In this document: piece by piece, positions 16,569 through 26,361 of the stretch
Layout: each line of letters begins with the position of its first letter
Position numbering within the stretch: the first letter of the stretch is position 1
NCBI GenBank assembly: GCA_002968845.1
Contig: PVBG01000016.1
Span: 62,001-126,000 of the forward strand
Source: Neorhizobium tomejilense
Lineage (GTDB): Bacteria; Pseudomonadota; Alphaproteobacteria; Rhizobiales; Rhizobiaceae
Reading direction: 5' to 3'
DNA length: 64,000 bases
Position numbers and translations under genes: made by a program
Notes under the pieces: generated by a model
Database searches by the model: none
What the model saw: only the letters and a program-made list of their open reading frames with translations
Told to the model about the DNA's origin: nothing

Positions 16569-17744
16569 ATGAAGCTTCTCGAAGTCTACATATTGCGCCG
16601 GATTTTTCAGATGTTCCTGGTGACGCTCCTGCCGGTGCTCACCATCATCTGGACCATCCAGGTGCTGGGACGCATCAACCTGGTCACCGATACCGGCCAG
16701 TCGATGGGCTCGTTCGCGACTCTTGCGACCTTCATCCTGCCGACCATCATTCCCGTCGTGCTGCCCTTCGCGCTCGTCATCGGTATCACCCAGACGCTGA
16801 CGGCGATGAACAACGATTCGGAACTGCCCGTCATCGACGCGGCCGGCGCGTCGCGCAGCATCATTTATCGGCCCGTGCTGATGCTCGGGCTCGCGCTTAG
16901 TCTCTTCTCGTTCCTGGTGACGAATTTCGTCGAACCGCCGTCTCGCGTCGCGGCCCGCCAGATGGTCGCCGCCGCTTACGCCGACCTGCTCTCCTCGGTC
17001 ATCGAGGAAAAGACCTTCCGCAGCATCGAGCCGGGGCTCTACGTGCAGATCTCGGAGCGCCATTCCGGCCGGGTGCTCAAGGGCCTGTTCGTCGTCGATT
17101 ACCGCGACCCGAATTTCGACCTCATCTATTACGCCCGCGAGGGATCGATCGACGAAAGCGGTACCTCACTCACCATGCGTGACGGCGAGGTCCACCGCAA
17201 ATCCGCCGACGGACGCATCTCGATCATCAAGTTCGTCTCCTACGCCTTCGACCTGTCGGCGATGACGAAGGCGGAAGGCGGTCTGCCGCAATATTCGACC
17301 GACCGCAGCCTCGCTTTCCTTCTGAACCCGGATCCGAACGATCCGGTCTACCAGAAATCGCCGGACGCCTATCGGTCGGAATTGCACAGGCGCTTGTCCG
17401 ACTGGCTTTTCCCGATCACCTTCGCGCTGATCTCGCTGGTCATTGCCGGCAGCACCCGCTCGCACCGGCAGACCCGGGTCCATCCGATGGTGTTTGCGCT
17501 TTTCCTCGCTTTCGGCGTGCGCTGGCTCGGGTTCTCGGCCACCAACATGGTCGAACGCCATCCGCTCTACACCCCGCTCCCCTACGCCGTGCCGATCGTC
17601 TTCTCGCTGATTGCGATCTTCATGCTTGCCACCAACCGGCAGTTCTCGGCGCCACGCTTCATCGCTCGCGGCATGTCGCGCCTGGCCGGCAGCGTGCAGC
17701 GGCGCATACCCGCCTCGCGGACTTCGGGCGGAGGTACAGCATGA
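16569..17744 (+). CDS. lptF: LPS export permease LptF
   Basis: A 391-residue LptF/LptG-family permease: membrane helices near residues 12-35, 50-75 and 100-120, a large periplasmic jellyroll-like domain (130-270), then three helices near the C-terminus. The start MKLLEVYILRRIFQMFLVT is typical. LptF with LptG and the ATPase LptB extracts lipopolysaccharide from the inner membrane. Its stop overlaps the lptG start (ATGA at 17741-17744), and lptD follows, so this is the rhizobial lptF-lptG-lptD order. Confidence 0.96.
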   Translation: MKLLEVYILRRIFQMFLVTLLPVLTIIWTIQVLGRINLVTDTGQSMGSFATLATFILPTIIPVVLPFALVIGITQTLTAMNNDSELPVIDAAGASRSIIYRPVLMLGLALSLFSFLVTNFVEPPSRVAARQMVAAAYADLLSSVIEEKTFRSIEPGLYVQISERHSGRVLKGLFVVDYRDPNFDLIYYAREGSIDESGTSLTMRDGEVHRKSADGRISIIKFVSYAFDLSAMTKAEGGLPQYSTDRSLAFLLNPDPNDPVYQKSPDAYRSELHRRLSDWLFPITFALISLVIAGSTRSHRQTRVHPMVFALFLAFGVRWLGFSATNMVERHPLYTPLPYAVPIVFSLIAIFMLATNRQFSAPRFIARGMSRLAGSVQRRIPASRTSGGGTA

Positions 17745-18829
17745 TCTTCACGACGCTCGGCCGGTATTTCTTCCGTCGTTATGTCATCACCGCACTCTGG
17801 TTCCTGCTCGGCGTGGGCGCCATCATCTTCCTCGCCGACTTCAGCGAGACCAGCCGCCGCATGTCGGGTTTCAGCGGCTACACTGTCTCGACCGGGCTGG
17901 CGATGACTGCCATGCGCGTGCCGCTCATCCTGCAGCAGACCATCCCGACGCTCAGCCTGTTTATCGGCATGACGGTGCTGATCGCACTCAACCGCCGCTA
18001 CGAACTGGTGGTGACGCGTGCCGCCGGCATTTCCGTCTGGCAGTTCATCTCGCCCTTCGTCATCGGAGCGTTTCTGATCGGGCTCGCAACCTTGCTTGTG
18101 ATCAATCCGCTCGCCGCCTGGGGCCAGCGCGAATCCGCTTCCATGGAGGCCAGTTGGCGCGAAGCGAGCAACCGCTCCCGGGCATCCACCTTCATTCCCT
18201 GGATCCGCCAGATCAGCGGCGACGACGACACTGTCATCGGCGCCAAGAGCTATCAGGAGAAGGGAACGCGGCTTATCGACGTGGTGGCTTTCCAGTTCGA
18301 CAAGGACGGTCGCGTGATCATGCGGCAGGACGCTAAGACCGCAAAATTGGAAGATGGTTACTGGCTGCTTAACGACGTTTTGGAAAACCGGCCGGGCGAA
18401 ATTCCGGTGCGTCGCGAGACAGCACAGGTTCGCACCAAGTTGAAGCAGGAATATATCCAAGAGAGCCTGGCGCAGCCTGATACTGTTGCGTTTTTTGATC
18501 TTTCCAGAAAAATCGAGGTCAGCAAATCTTTCGGCATTCCCACAAAGGCGCTCGAGACGCAGTATCACTCGCTGCTCTCCCTGCCGATCCTGCTCGTGGC
18601 AATGACTCTCATTGCTGCAACAGTCTCATTAAAATTCAGTCGGTTCGCCCAGTCCCGGTCCGTGATTCTGGGTGGAATAGTTTCTGGCTTCGTGCTTTAT
18701 GTCGTCACGGTGCTTGTGAAGGCATTCGGAAGCAGCGGGGCAATTCCTCCTTTCGTGGCGGTCTGGATTCCAGTGATCGTCGCGACGGCACTGGGGACGA
18801 CAATTCTGCTTCATCAGGAGGATGGCTAG
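17741..18829 (+). CDS. lptG: LPS export permease LptG
   Basis: A 362-residue partner of LptF with the same six-helix layout and periplasmic domain; MIFTTLGRYFFRRYVITALW begins the first helix and the last helices include SVILGGIVSGFVLYVVTVLVKAFG, shortened here. It forms the heterodimeric channel of the LptB2FG transporter. It overlaps lptF by four bases and shares one base with the GTG start of lptD. The codons in the last third are slightly richer in AT than the neighbours, without breaking the frame. Confidence 0.96.
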   Translation: MIFTTLGRYFFRRYVITALWFLLGVGAIIFLADFSETSRRMSGFSGYTVSTGLAMTAMRVPLILQQTIPTLSLFIGMTVLIALNRRYELVVTRAAGISVWQFISPFVIGAFLIGLATLLVINPLAAWGQRESASMEASWREASNRSRASTFIPWIRQISGDDDTVIGAKSYQEKGTRLIDVVAFQFDKDGRVIMRQDAKTAKLEDGYWLLNDVLENRPGEIPVRRETAQVRTKLKQEYIQESLAQPDTVAFFDLSRKIEVSKSFGIPTKALETQYHSLLSLPILLVAMTLIAATVSLKFSRFAQSRSVILGGIVSGFVLYVVTVLVKAFGSSGAIPPFVAVWIPVIVATALGTTILLHQEDG

Positions 18830-21156
18830 TGGCGGTAAGTAACCGCAAACATATAAGACGGCTCGCCGCCGCCCTGCTGACAGGTGTGTCTGTATGCGTA
18901 TTTGGCGTATCCGCAACGGTTGTGCAGGCTCAGGGTCTGGTGCCTCAGGCAGCGGACGGCGCCAAGATGCTGTTGCGCGCCAATGAGCTCGTCTACAATC
19001 AGGACGCCGAGGTGGTCACCGCGACCGGTGGCGTGCAGATCTATTACAACCGCTACAAGATGGTGGCGCAGCGCGTTCAGTACGATCAGAAGAGCGGCCG
19101 CGTCATGGCGACCGGCAATATCGAGCTGATCGAGCCGGGCGGCAGCCGTGTCTATGCCGAGCAGATGGACGTCACCGACAGCTTCGGCGAGGGTTTCATC
19201 AACGCGCTCCGCGTCGAGACCACCGACAATACCCGCCTTGCCGCCGAGAGCGCCGAGCGCCAGCCTGGCGACCTGATGGTGCTCAACAATACCGTTTACA
19301 CCGCCTGCCTTCCCTGTGCCCAGACGCCGGGCAAGGCCCCACTCTGGCAGGTCAAGGCGCAACGGGTGGTCCGCAATGGCCAGACTCATACGATTCGGCT
19401 TGAAAACGCCCAGTTCGAACTGTTCGGCCTGCCGATCGGTCGCCTGCCTTTTGCAATCGAGGTGCCGGACGAAACGGTCGAGCGCAAGTCGGGCCTTCTC
19501 TTCCCGCAGTACAGCGCAAGCGACAATCTCGGCTTCGGCGTGACGGTACCCTACTATCACGTGTTCTCGCCGAGCATGGATGCGACGCTCAGCCCTACCT
19601 ATTATTCCAATCAGGGGCTGCTGCTTCAGGGCGAGATCCGCAACAAGTTCGAGACAGGCGAACATACGTTCCGCTTCGCCGGGATCCATCAGAACGATCC
19701 GGAAGCCTTCGATCCGAATACCAGCGACCGGGCTGCGGACAACCGCCTCATGGCCGCCTCCAAGGGCGAGTTCAAGATCAATCCGCGCTGGACATTCGGC
19801 TGGAATGTCATGACCCAGAGCGACAACAACTTTTCGCGGACCTACAAGCTGACTGGCGTCGGTGGCGGCACGTTCACCAACGACATCTATCTCACCGGCC
19901 TGGGGACGCGGAACTATTTCGACCTGCACAACTATTATTTCAACATCCAGGACGACACCTATAGCAACACGGCCGAGCAGGAACAGGCGATCGTCTATCC
20001 CTCGCTCGACTATACCTACTACGCGCCGGAACCGATTCTCGGCGGCGAGCTTTCGGTCACCTCCAACATTACCAACCTGTCTCGTCGCGAAGACGACTGG
20101 TACAGGGAAGGCACGACCAATCGTTTCCCGGGTCTTGAAGGCAGCTACAGCCGCCTGACCGTGGAAGCCGAATGGAAGCGTACCTTCAACACACTCGACG
20201 GCCTGCTGCTGACGCCGATCCTCGCCGCCCGCGGCGACGGCATCCGCCATACCGGTTCCGGCACGCCGGGTGCCTATTTCGGCGATATGGAGTCTGAAGG
20301 TGCCAACGGCCGTTACATGCTCACAGCCGGTCTCGAGGCGCGTTATCCGATCCTGCTGACTACCGAAAACAGCAGCCATATCATCGAGCCGATTGCGCAG
20401 ATCTTCGCGCGTCCCGACGAGCAGATGGCCGGCGGATTGCCGAACGAGGATGCCCAGAGCTTCGTCTTCGACGCCACCAGCCTTTTCGAGCGCGACAAGT
20501 TTTCGGGCTTCGACCGAGTCGAAGGCGGCACGCGCGCCAATGTCGGCCTGCGTTATACCGGCACGTTCGCCAACGGCATCGGCGTGCGCAGCATTGTCGG
20601 CCAGTCCTACCATATTGCCGGCCAGAACTCGTTCGCGACCGAGGACCTGGTTCAGGCGGGCGCCAATTCCGGGCTCGAAACGCGCCGGTCCGACTATGTC
20701 GCGATGGCGGCCGTCGATCTGCCGCAGGGTTTCACGATCGGGGCAAACGCCCGCTTCGATGAGAAGACATTCGCGATCAAGCGCACCGATGCCTCGCTTT
20801 CCTACACGACGCCGCGGGTGAGCGGCTCGCTGGTCTACACGCAGGTCGATGCTCAGCCGGAATACGGTTCGGACGACGCGCAAGACGTGCTGAAGCATTC
20901 GATGAGCTTCCGGATCAACGAAAACTGGGCGCTTGCCGGCACGGCGACCTGGGATCTCGCAGACAAGGAACTGGTCCGGCGCGGCATCGGCATCAGCTAT
21001 GCGGACGAGTGCACGATCTTTACGGTTGCCTATACGGACAAGCCGTCGGACACGGCCGCCAACGACTGGACCGTCAGCGCCCGCCTGAGCTTCCGCACGC
21101 TCGGCGATATCAGCGTCGGCTCGACCGAAGGTTTCGATCAGGACTACCGCTACTGA
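18829..21156 (+). CDS. lptD: LPS assembly outer-membrane protein LptD
   Basis: A 775-residue outer-membrane protein. A signal peptide (positions 1 to about 34, ending VVQAQ) leads to the OstA/LptA-like N-terminal domain (LLRANELVYNQDAEVVTATG, then VQIYYNRYKMVAQRVQYDQ) and a long beta-barrel of alternating aromatic strands to residue 775. Cysteines occur in TACLPCAQ and near the end in DECTIF, the pattern of the LptD disulphides. LptD inserts LPS into the outer leaflet together with LptE. The GTG start overlaps the lptG stop. The surA-like gene follows, whose product class helps fold LptD. Confidence 0.96.
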   Translation: MAVSNRKHIRRLAAALLTGVSVCVFGVSATVVQAQGLVPQAADGAKMLLRANELVYNQDAEVVTATGGVQIYYNRYKMVAQRVQYDQKSGRVMATGNIELIEPGGSRVYAEQMDVTDSFGEGFINALRVETTDNTRLAAESAERQPGDLMVLNNTVYTACLPCAQTPGKAPLWQVKAQRVVRNGQTHTIRLENAQFELFGLPIGRLPFAIEVPDETVERKSGLLFPQYSASDNLGFGVTVPYYHVFSPSMDATLSPTYYSNQGLLLQGEIRNKFETGEHTFRFAGIHQNDPEAFDPNTSDRAADNRLMAASKGEFKINPRWTFGWNVMTQSDNNFSRTYKLTGVGGGTFTNDIYLTGLGTRNYFDLHNYYFNIQDDTYSNTAEQEQAIVYPSLDYTYYAPEPILGGELSVTSNITNLSRREDDWYREGTTNRFPGLEGSYSRLTVEAEWKRTFNTLDGLLLTPILAARGDGIRHTGSGTPGAYFGDMESEGANGRYMLTAGLEARYPILLTTENSSHIIEPIAQIFARPDEQMAGGLPNEDAQSFVFDATSLFERDKFSGFDRVEGGTRANVGLRYTGTFANGIGVRSIVGQSYHIAGQNSFATEDLVQAGANSGLETRRSDYVAMAAVDLPQGFTIGANARFDEKTFAIKRTDASLSYTTPRVSGSLVYTQVDAQPEYGSDDAQDVLKHSMSFRINENWALAGTATWDLADKELVRRGIGISYADECTIFTVAYTDKPSDTAANDWTVSARLSFRTLGDISVGSTEGFDQDYRY

Positions 21157-21289
21157 CGTAGCGGCTCGTCCGATCGGCTGACCGTCATCGTTTCGCCGCA
21201 AGAATTGTGCAAGCGGTCGCAAATAGAGTATGAAATGCGAGGCCGGTCGGGCTCAAGTGCCCACCGGGGCGGGAAAAGGGATTGGTATC

Positions 21290-22234
21290 ATGTTCGCAAT
21301 GACCGCAACGCGCAAGCTGGTGCTGGCCGCGGCCGCTTTGGCCGCCTCGGTCGTCATTCAGCCCGCCGCCCAGCAGGCGCAGGCCGCCAGCGAAGTTTCG
21401 GCCGTCGTCAACAGGACGGCGATCACCAGCACCGACGTCGGCCGGCGCGTCGCCTTCCTGCGCCTTCAGCGCCAGAAGGCAGATGCCAAGGCGGCGCGTG
21501 AGGCGCTGGTTGATGAGGCGCTGAAGCGCCAGGAAATTTCCCGCGTGAAGATGTCGGTCAGCACCGAGGACGTCGACAAGGCCTTCGAGCGGTTTGCCGC
21601 CGGCAACAAGCTGAGCGCGGCGCAGATGAGCCAGATCCTCGACAAAGCCGGCGTCGGAGTCGAGCATTTCAAGAGTTACATCGCCGTGCAGATGAGCTGG
21701 CCACGACTGGTCAACGCCCGCTACGGCGGTTCGCGCGGCCGCATGTCGAGCCAGGAACTCGTCACGCGCATGATGGAGAACAAGGAAAAGCCGGTCACGA
21801 CCGAATATTTCCTGCAGCAGGTGATTTTTGTCGTGCCGCCGGCCAAGCGCAACGCCATTCTTGCCAAGCGCCAGAAGGAAGCGAATGCCGCGCGCTCCAA
21901 ATTCCCGGGCTGCGAGCAATCGAAGGATTTCGCCGCGACCATGCTGGACGTGTCGATCCGTGACCTCGGCCGCGTCCTCGCTCCCGAACTGCCGGCCGAT
22001 TGGAAGCCGCTGATCGAGAAGACGACGGATGGCGGCACGACCGGCACCCGCGTCACCGAACGTGGCGTCGAATTCCTGGCCATCTGCAAACAGCGCCAGG
22101 TGTCGGACGACCTCGCGGCGGAAGTCGTCTTCCGGGCCGAGGATCTCGGCAAGGCGAAGAAGGAAGGCGTCGACCCCAACGACAAGAAATATCTCGATGA
22201 CCTGCGCAGCAAGGCCCAGATCGAGTATCGCTAA
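21290..22234 (+). CDS. SurA-like periplasmic chaperone
   Basis: A 314-residue exported protein: signal peptide MFAMTATRKLVLAAAALAAS with cleavage near QAQA (residue 34). A SurA N-terminal helical domain follows (VNRTAITSTDVGRRVAFLRLQ, then REALVDEALKRQEISR), and a C-terminal region resembles a divergent parvulin domain (TEYFLQQVIFVVPPAKR, then DLGRVLAPELP). SurA-type chaperones carry outer-membrane proteins, notably LptD, across the periplasm. Position directly after lptD supports this. The parvulin motif is weak, so isomerase activity is doubtful. ATG 21290 is preferred to the longer frame because it begins the signal peptide; ATG 21299 is an alternative. Confidence 0.88.
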   Translation: MFAMTATRKLVLAAAALAASVVIQPAAQQAQAASEVSAVVNRTAITSTDVGRRVAFLRLQRQKADAKAAREALVDEALKRQEISRVKMSVSTEDVDKAFERFAAGNKLSAAQMSQILDKAGVGVEHFKSYIAVQMSWPRLVNARYGGSRGRMSSQELVTRMMENKEKPVTTEYFLQQVIFVVPPAKRNAILAKRQKEANAARSKFPGCEQSKDFAATMLDVSIRDLGRVLAPELPADWKPLIEKTTDGGTTGTRVTERGVEFLAICKQRQVSDDLAAEVVFRAEDLGKAKKEGVDPNDKKYLDDLRSKAQIEYR

Positions 22235-22277
22235 GAACATCGCTGATCTCGACACTTAAGTCATTTTCGGAGCCGTA

Positions 22278-23294
22278 ATGCCTCTCGACCGTCCGCTTGC
22301 GTTGACCCAGGGCGATCCTGCCGGCATCGGCCCCGATATCACGCTTGTCGCCTGGGCTTCGCGCCAGGCATACGACCTGCCGCCTTTCCTCTTCCTCGGC
22401 GATCCGGCCGTGCTCAAGGCCCGCGCCGTGATGCTCGGCCTCGACGTGCCGATCCGCGAGGCGGATAGCGAAAGCGCGATGTCGATCTTTGGGGACGCCC
22501 TGCCCGTGCTGCCGATCCCGGCCGGCGCGGAAATCGCCGCCGGACAACCGCACGTGGCGACCGCCAAGGGGACCATCCAGGCGATCGAGACCGCCGTTTC
22601 GCTCTCCCTAGAAGGCAAGGCCGCCGGCACCGTCACCAACCCGATCGCCAAATCCGTTCTCTACCAGGCCGGCTTCGGGTTTCCCGGCCACACGGAGTTC
22701 CTCGCCGCCCTCGCCGAGCGCGCCACCGGCAAGAAGATCCTGCCGGTGATGATGCTGGCGGGCCCGAAACTCCGGGCCATCCCGGTGACCATCCATATCC
22801 CGCTGAAAGATGTGCCCGCGGCGCTGAGCGCGGACCTGATCGCCGAGACCTGCCGCATCGCCCATCACGATCTCAAGATCCGCTTCGGCATCGACAAGCC
22901 CCGGCTTGCGGTTGCCGGTCTCAACCCGCATGCGGGTGAGGATGGCGCAATCGGCCGCGAGGACCAGGACGTCATCCATCCGGCGATCTTCAAGCTGCGG
23001 GCCGAGGGCCTGCACGTCTTCGGGCCGCTGCCGGCCGATACGATGTTCCATGACGAGGCGCGTGCCCGTTACGACGTGGCGATCTGCATGTATCACGACC
23101 AGGCGCTGATCCCTGCCAAGGCGCTCGGTTTCGACACCTCCGTCAACGTCACGCTCGGCCTGCCCTTCATCCGCACCTCGCCGGACCACGGCACGGCATT
23201 CGGTATCGCAGGCCAGGGTGTAGCCCGCGAAACCAGCCTCGTCGAGGCGATCAAGCTCGCCGGCAAGCTCGCTCTCACTTCGAAAGCCGCCTGA
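22278..23294 (+). CDS. pdxA: 4-hydroxythreonine-4-phosphate dehydrogenase
   Basis: A 338-residue PdxA, which oxidises 4-phosphohydroxy-threonine in the DXP-dependent pyridoxal phosphate pathway. Typical blocks: [15 protein letters not shown] at the N-terminus, FPGHTEFLA with a metal-binding His, NPHAGEDG and [12 protein letters not shown] with another metal ligand. Its stop shares one base with the rsmA start. The surA-pdxA-rsmA order is widely conserved in proteobacteria. Confidence 0.96.
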   Translation: MPLDRPLALTQGDPAGIGPDITLVAWASRQAYDLPPFLFLGDPAVLKARAVMLGLDVPIREADSESAMSIFGDALPVLPIPAGAEIAAGQPHVATAKGTIQAIETAVSLSLEGKAAGTVTNPIAKSVLYQAGFGFPGHTEFLAALAERATGKKILPVMMLAGPKLRAIPVTIHIPLKDVPAALSADLIAETCRIAHHDLKIRFGIDKPRLAVAGLNPHAGEDGAIGREDQDVIHPAIFKLRAEGLHVFGPLPADTMFHDEARARYDVAICMYHDQALIPAKALGFDTSVNVTLGLPFIRTSPDHGTAFGIAGQGVARETSLVEAIKLAGKLALTSKAA

Positions 23295-24127
23295 TGGCCA
23301 CTTTGGACGGCTTGCCGCCGCTGCGGGACGTGATCCAGCGTCACGGGCTCGACGCCAAAAAGGCGCTCGGCCAGAATTTTCTTCTCGATCTCAATCTCAC
23401 CCAGAAGATCGCCCGCAGCGCCGGACCGCTCGGCGATGCGACGGTCTTCGAGGTCGGCCCCGGACCCGGCGGCCTGACACGCGCCATCCTGTCGCTCGGC
23501 GCCAAGAAGGTGATCGCGGTCGAACGGGACAGCCGCTGCCTGCCGGCACTCGCCGAAATCGGCGAGCATTACCCCGGCAGGCTGGAGGTGATCGAAGGCG
23601 ACGCGCTGAAGACCGACTTCGCGGCGCTCGCGCCTGAAGGTCCGGTAAAGATCATCGCCAACCTGCCCTACAATGTCGGCACCCAGCTTCTCATCAACTG
23701 GCTGCTGCCCGCGCCGGACCGATGGCCGCCCTTCTGGGCAAGCCTGACGCTGATGTTCCAGAAGGAAGTCGGCCAAAGGATCGTCGCCGACGAGGACGAC
23801 GACCATTACGGCCGCCTCGGCGTGCTCGCCGGTTGGCGCACCGATGCGCACATGGTCTTCGACGTGCCGCCGCAGGCGTTCTCGCCGCCGCCGAAGGTCA
23901 CCTCGACGGTCGTGCACCTGACGCCCCGGACAAATCCCCTGCCCTGCGACGTCGGCAAACTCGAACGCGTCACCCACGCCGCCTTCGGCCAGCGCCGCAA
24001 GATGCTGCGCCAGAGCGTCAAATCGCTCGGCGGCGAGGCGCTATTGGTGAAAGCCGGCATCGACCCGGCGAGGCGGGCGGAGACACTGTCGGTGGAAGAG
24101 TTTGCCAGGTTGGCGAACTGTTTGTGA
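23294..24127 (+). CDS. rsmA: 16S rRNA (adenine1518/1519-N6) dimethyltransferase
   Basis: A 277-residue KsgA/Rsm[20 protein letters not shown] opens the fold, [16 protein letters not shown] is SAM motif I and NLPYNVGT is the catalytic N-L-P-Y motif. The C-terminal helical domain includes [15 protein letters not shown]. It dimethylates two adenines in helix 45 of 16S rRNA as a late 30S assembly checkpoint. Loss of the homologous enzyme gives kasugamycin resistance in other bacteria. It is coupled to pdxA by a one-base overlap. Confidence 0.97.
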   Translation: MATLDGLPPLRDVIQRHGLDAKKALGQNFLLDLNLTQKIARSAGPLGDATVFEVGPGPGGLTRAILSLGAKKVIAVERDSRCLPALAEIGEHYPGRLEVIEGDALKTDFAALAPEGPVKIIANLPYNVGTQLLINWLLPAPDRWPPFWASLTLMFQKEVGQRIVADEDDDHYGRLGVLAGWRTDAHMVFDVPPQAFSPPPKVTSTVVHLTPRTNPLPCDVGKLERVTHAAFGQRRKMLRQSVKSLGGEALLVKAGIDPARRAETLSVEEFARLANCL

Positions 24128-24153
24128 GCTGCGATCAAGACTGCTTTCGGCCC

Positions 24154-24196
24154 TTGTCGGAAGAGCCCTTCTCCCTTACGATGTAACAATGTTACA
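24154..24196 (+). promoter_or_regulatory. Candidate leaderless promoter with 15-bp operator-like palindrome
   Basis: TGTAACA-A-TGTTACA (24182-24196) is a perfect palindrome whose centre is the A of the methyltransferase ATG at 24189. TTGTCG (24154-24159) and TACGAT (24177-24182) with 17 bases between them would place transcription start at the ATG itself. Palindromes of this form are typical TetR-family operators, but no TetR gene is in the window. The promoter call is tentative. Confidence 0.5.
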
Positions 24197-24968
24197 ATCA
24201 GTCAGTGCAGCGCCGGCCAATCCGGCCAATTCAGCAAGCCCTCGATTTTTTGAGAGCGTTGGCATCAGAACCGGATCGCGCGTTCTCGATATCGGCTGTG
24301 GGAACGGTGACCTTAGCCGGTTCGTCGCGAGACTGGCCGGGCCGCAGGGCGAGGTTATCGCAGTTGACAGTAGCGAAGCGGCGCTGGCACTGGCACGTGC
24401 CGCAGGCGGTGAACCGGATGCGGCGCCGATCACTTATCGCGCGGCCGAACTGGCGGTTGATCTGCACGATCTCGGTCGCTTTGATGTCATTGTCGGACGC
24501 CGTGTTCTGATGTATCTCCCAGACGCTTCCGCCACGCTCGCTCGGCTGGTCGGACTTGCAAAGCCTGGGGCGATACTGGCTTTTCAGGAACACGCGCGCG
24601 CCAGTCTCCCCTTCGGTCTTGCAGCCCTTCCTCTGCATCGACGTCTTTACGACTGGGTGTGGGACACAGTTGCGGCCGAGGGCGGCGATGTGACACTTGG
24701 TCTGCGCCTCGTTGACCAGATGCGCTTACAGGGGCTTTCGATCACTCAGGCACGCAACGAAGGCGTTCTGATCCAGCCCGGTGAACCTTCGTTCCTTCCG
24801 ACACTCATGCGGATCATGCTGCCACGCTTGATCGAACATGGTGTTGCCTCGGCTGAAGAGGTTCAACCCGATACCCTCGCACAACGGATCGAGGATGAAC
24901 ATCGCGCTGTCGGCGGCACGATCGTCTGGGATCAGGCCTTTCTCGTGGCGGGACTGGTCGCGGGCTAA
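24189..24968 (+). CDS. Class I SAM-dependent methyltransferase
   Basis: A 259-residue protein with the Rossmann-like methyltransferase motifs: SRVLDIGCGNGDLSRF (motif I, SAM binding) near residue 32, VIAVDSSEAAL (motif II acidic residue) and RFDVIVGRRVLMYLPD (motifs III-IV). The substrate is unknown; the layout suggests a small-molecule methyltransferase. ATG 24189 has no ribosome binding site and sits inside a palindrome; the frame continues upstream to 24102 into rsmA but without homology. The gene interrupts the space between rsmA and the fatty-acid block and may be an acquired, repressor-controlled gene. Confidence 0.85.
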   Translation: MLQSVSAAPANPANSASPRFFESVGIRTGSRVLDIGCGNGDLSRFVARLAGPQGEVIAVDSSEAALALARAAGGEPDAAPITYRAAELAVDLHDLGRFDVIVGRRVLMYLPDASATLARLVGLAKPGAILAFQEHARASLPFGLAALPLHRRLYDWVWDTVAAEGGDVTLGLRLVDQMRLQGLSITQARNEGVLIQPGEPSFLPTLMRIMLPRLIEHGVASAEEVQPDTLAQRIEDEHRAVGGTIVWDQAFLVAGLVAG

Positions 24969-25037
24969 CGTGCAATGTCCACAAATGGCGTAACGCAGCC
25001 ACCGCGACCAGAATCCTTCAAATTTAGGACGCGGGGT

Positions 25038-25430
25038 TCAAGCCGGCGACTGCCGCCCGAGATTGTCGAGTTCCGGGAACGGGTAGTATTTGAGGCGGCG
25101 GTCCTGGCAACGGATATCGTCGAGGGTGTAGCCCAAAATCTTTCCGTCGCGCATGGATACGCCATAACGGGCGGGATAATTATACTTCCGTCCAAAGCCG
25201 GAGACGCAGAAGGCGTAGATATTCTTCTCCGGCTTGAGCAGAACGACGCTTGAAATCTGCGCGCCGTAGATATCCCGGTCCCGGAAACCCATGCGATAGG
25301 CAGTTCTCAGCACCTCCCGCTTCACGGAATCCGTCGGCGGTGTCTGCGACGATGCAACGCTTTCAGGCACGGATGTCTGACAACCCGTCAACAGCAATAA
25401 ACTCGCGAATGCCGCAAGCAAAAATTTCAT
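25038..25430 (-). CDS. Small lipoprotein of unknown function
   Basis: A 130-residue protein beginning MKFLLAAFASLLLLTGCQ, with lipobox LTGC and Cys17 lipidated. The mature part contains AYRMGFRDRDIYGAQISSVV and YAFCVSGFGRKYNYPARYG, a compact soluble domain with two more cysteines that could form a disulphide. ATG 25430 has GGGGG about 6 nt upstream. I do not recognise the family; it is a single gene on the minus strand between the methyltransferase gene and gmk. Confidence 0.8.
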   Translation of the reverse strand: MKFLLAAFASLLLLTGCQTSVPESVASSQTPPTDSVKREVLRTAYRMGFRDRDIYGAQISSVVLLKPEKNIYAFCVSGFGRKYNYPARYGVSMRDGKILGYTLDDIRCQDRRLKYYPFPELDNLGRQSPA

Positions 25431-25677
25431 GATCAACCCCCGTCCACCTTTGGTAGATCGGGATAATACAGAACCGGATCAAGCGGTCTACTCACTCCGC
25501 CATCATCGCGCGAAACACTTGGAGCGTGTGGACATGCTGCAACGTCATGACCAAAGAGGTTGCGACCTCCGCTTGTGGCGCAAAGCGGTGCCGTTATCCC
25601 CACATTTGGTGCTCAAATCGCAATACTGGCCGTGAACCGCTAGGATTCCCTGCAACAGGCAACCCGCTGACCAGCCC

Positions 25678-26358
25678 CTAAAGCTCCGGCTCTTCCGTCA
25701 GCAACTCGCTCACAAAATCGAACAGGCCGTGGCGGCGGTCGCGGCGGATGCGTTCGGCGTTGACGATGCAGCTGACATGCCCGAAAGCCTCGTCGAGATC
25801 GTCGTTGACGATGACATAGTCATATTCCCGCCAGTGCTCGATCTCGGCGCGCGAATTCAGGAGCCTGGTGCGGATCACCTCTTCGCTGTCCTCGGCGCGG
25901 CGATGCAGGCGCGACTGCAGTTCGGTCATGGTCGGCGGCAGCACGAAGATCGAGACGACGTCGGCGGCCATCTTTTCCTGCAGCTGGCGGGCGCCCTGCC
26001 AGTCGATGTCGAACAGCATGTCGCGGCCTTCGCTCATCGCCAGTTCCACGGGCTCGCGCGGGGTGCCGTAGAAATTGCCGTGCACCTCGGCCCATTCGAG
26101 CAGGTCGCCGGCGTCGCGCATCTTCTCGAACTGCGGCACGGTGATGAAATGATAGTGCTTGTCGGCGATCTCGCTTGGCCGCTTGGCCCGGGTTGTGACG
26201 CTGATCGAGATTTCGAGGCTGCGATCCGCATCCAGAAGATTGCGGGCGATCGTCGACTTGCCGGCGCCCGACGGCGAGGAAAGAACCAGCATCAGTCCGC
26301 GCCGGGCGATCTTCACGGCCGGGGACGCTTTGCCCTGAGACGATGGGGCCGGGCTCAT
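25678..26358 (-). CDS. gmk: Guanylate kinase
   Basis: A 226-residue guanylate kinase converting GMP to GDP with ATP. P-loop [10 protein letters not shown], the GMP-binding run [12 protein letters not shown] and [26 protein letters not shown] and [12 protein letters not shown] are all present. It is the last gene of the minus-strand mltG-yicC-gmk run, starting 3 bases after the yicC stop; yicC-gmk adjacency is common. Confidence 0.97.
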   Translation of the reverse strand: MSPAPSSQGKASPAVKIARRGLMLVLSSPSGAGKSTIARNLLDADRSLEISISVTTRAKRPSEIADKHYHFITVPQFEKMRDAGDLLEWAEVHGNFYGTPREPVELAMSEGRDMLFDIDWQGARQLQEKMAADVVSIFVLPPTMTELQSRLHRRAEDSEEVIRTRLLNSRAEIEHWREYDYVIVNDDLDEAFGHVSCIVNAERIRRDRRHGLFDFVSELLTEEPEL

Positions 26359-26361
26359 GTC

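Noticed and set aside
18826-21222. A 798-codon open frame on the minus strand opposite lptD
   Set aside because: It mirrors lptD, has no recognisable domains and no start signal; high G+C removes stop codons on the opposite strand.
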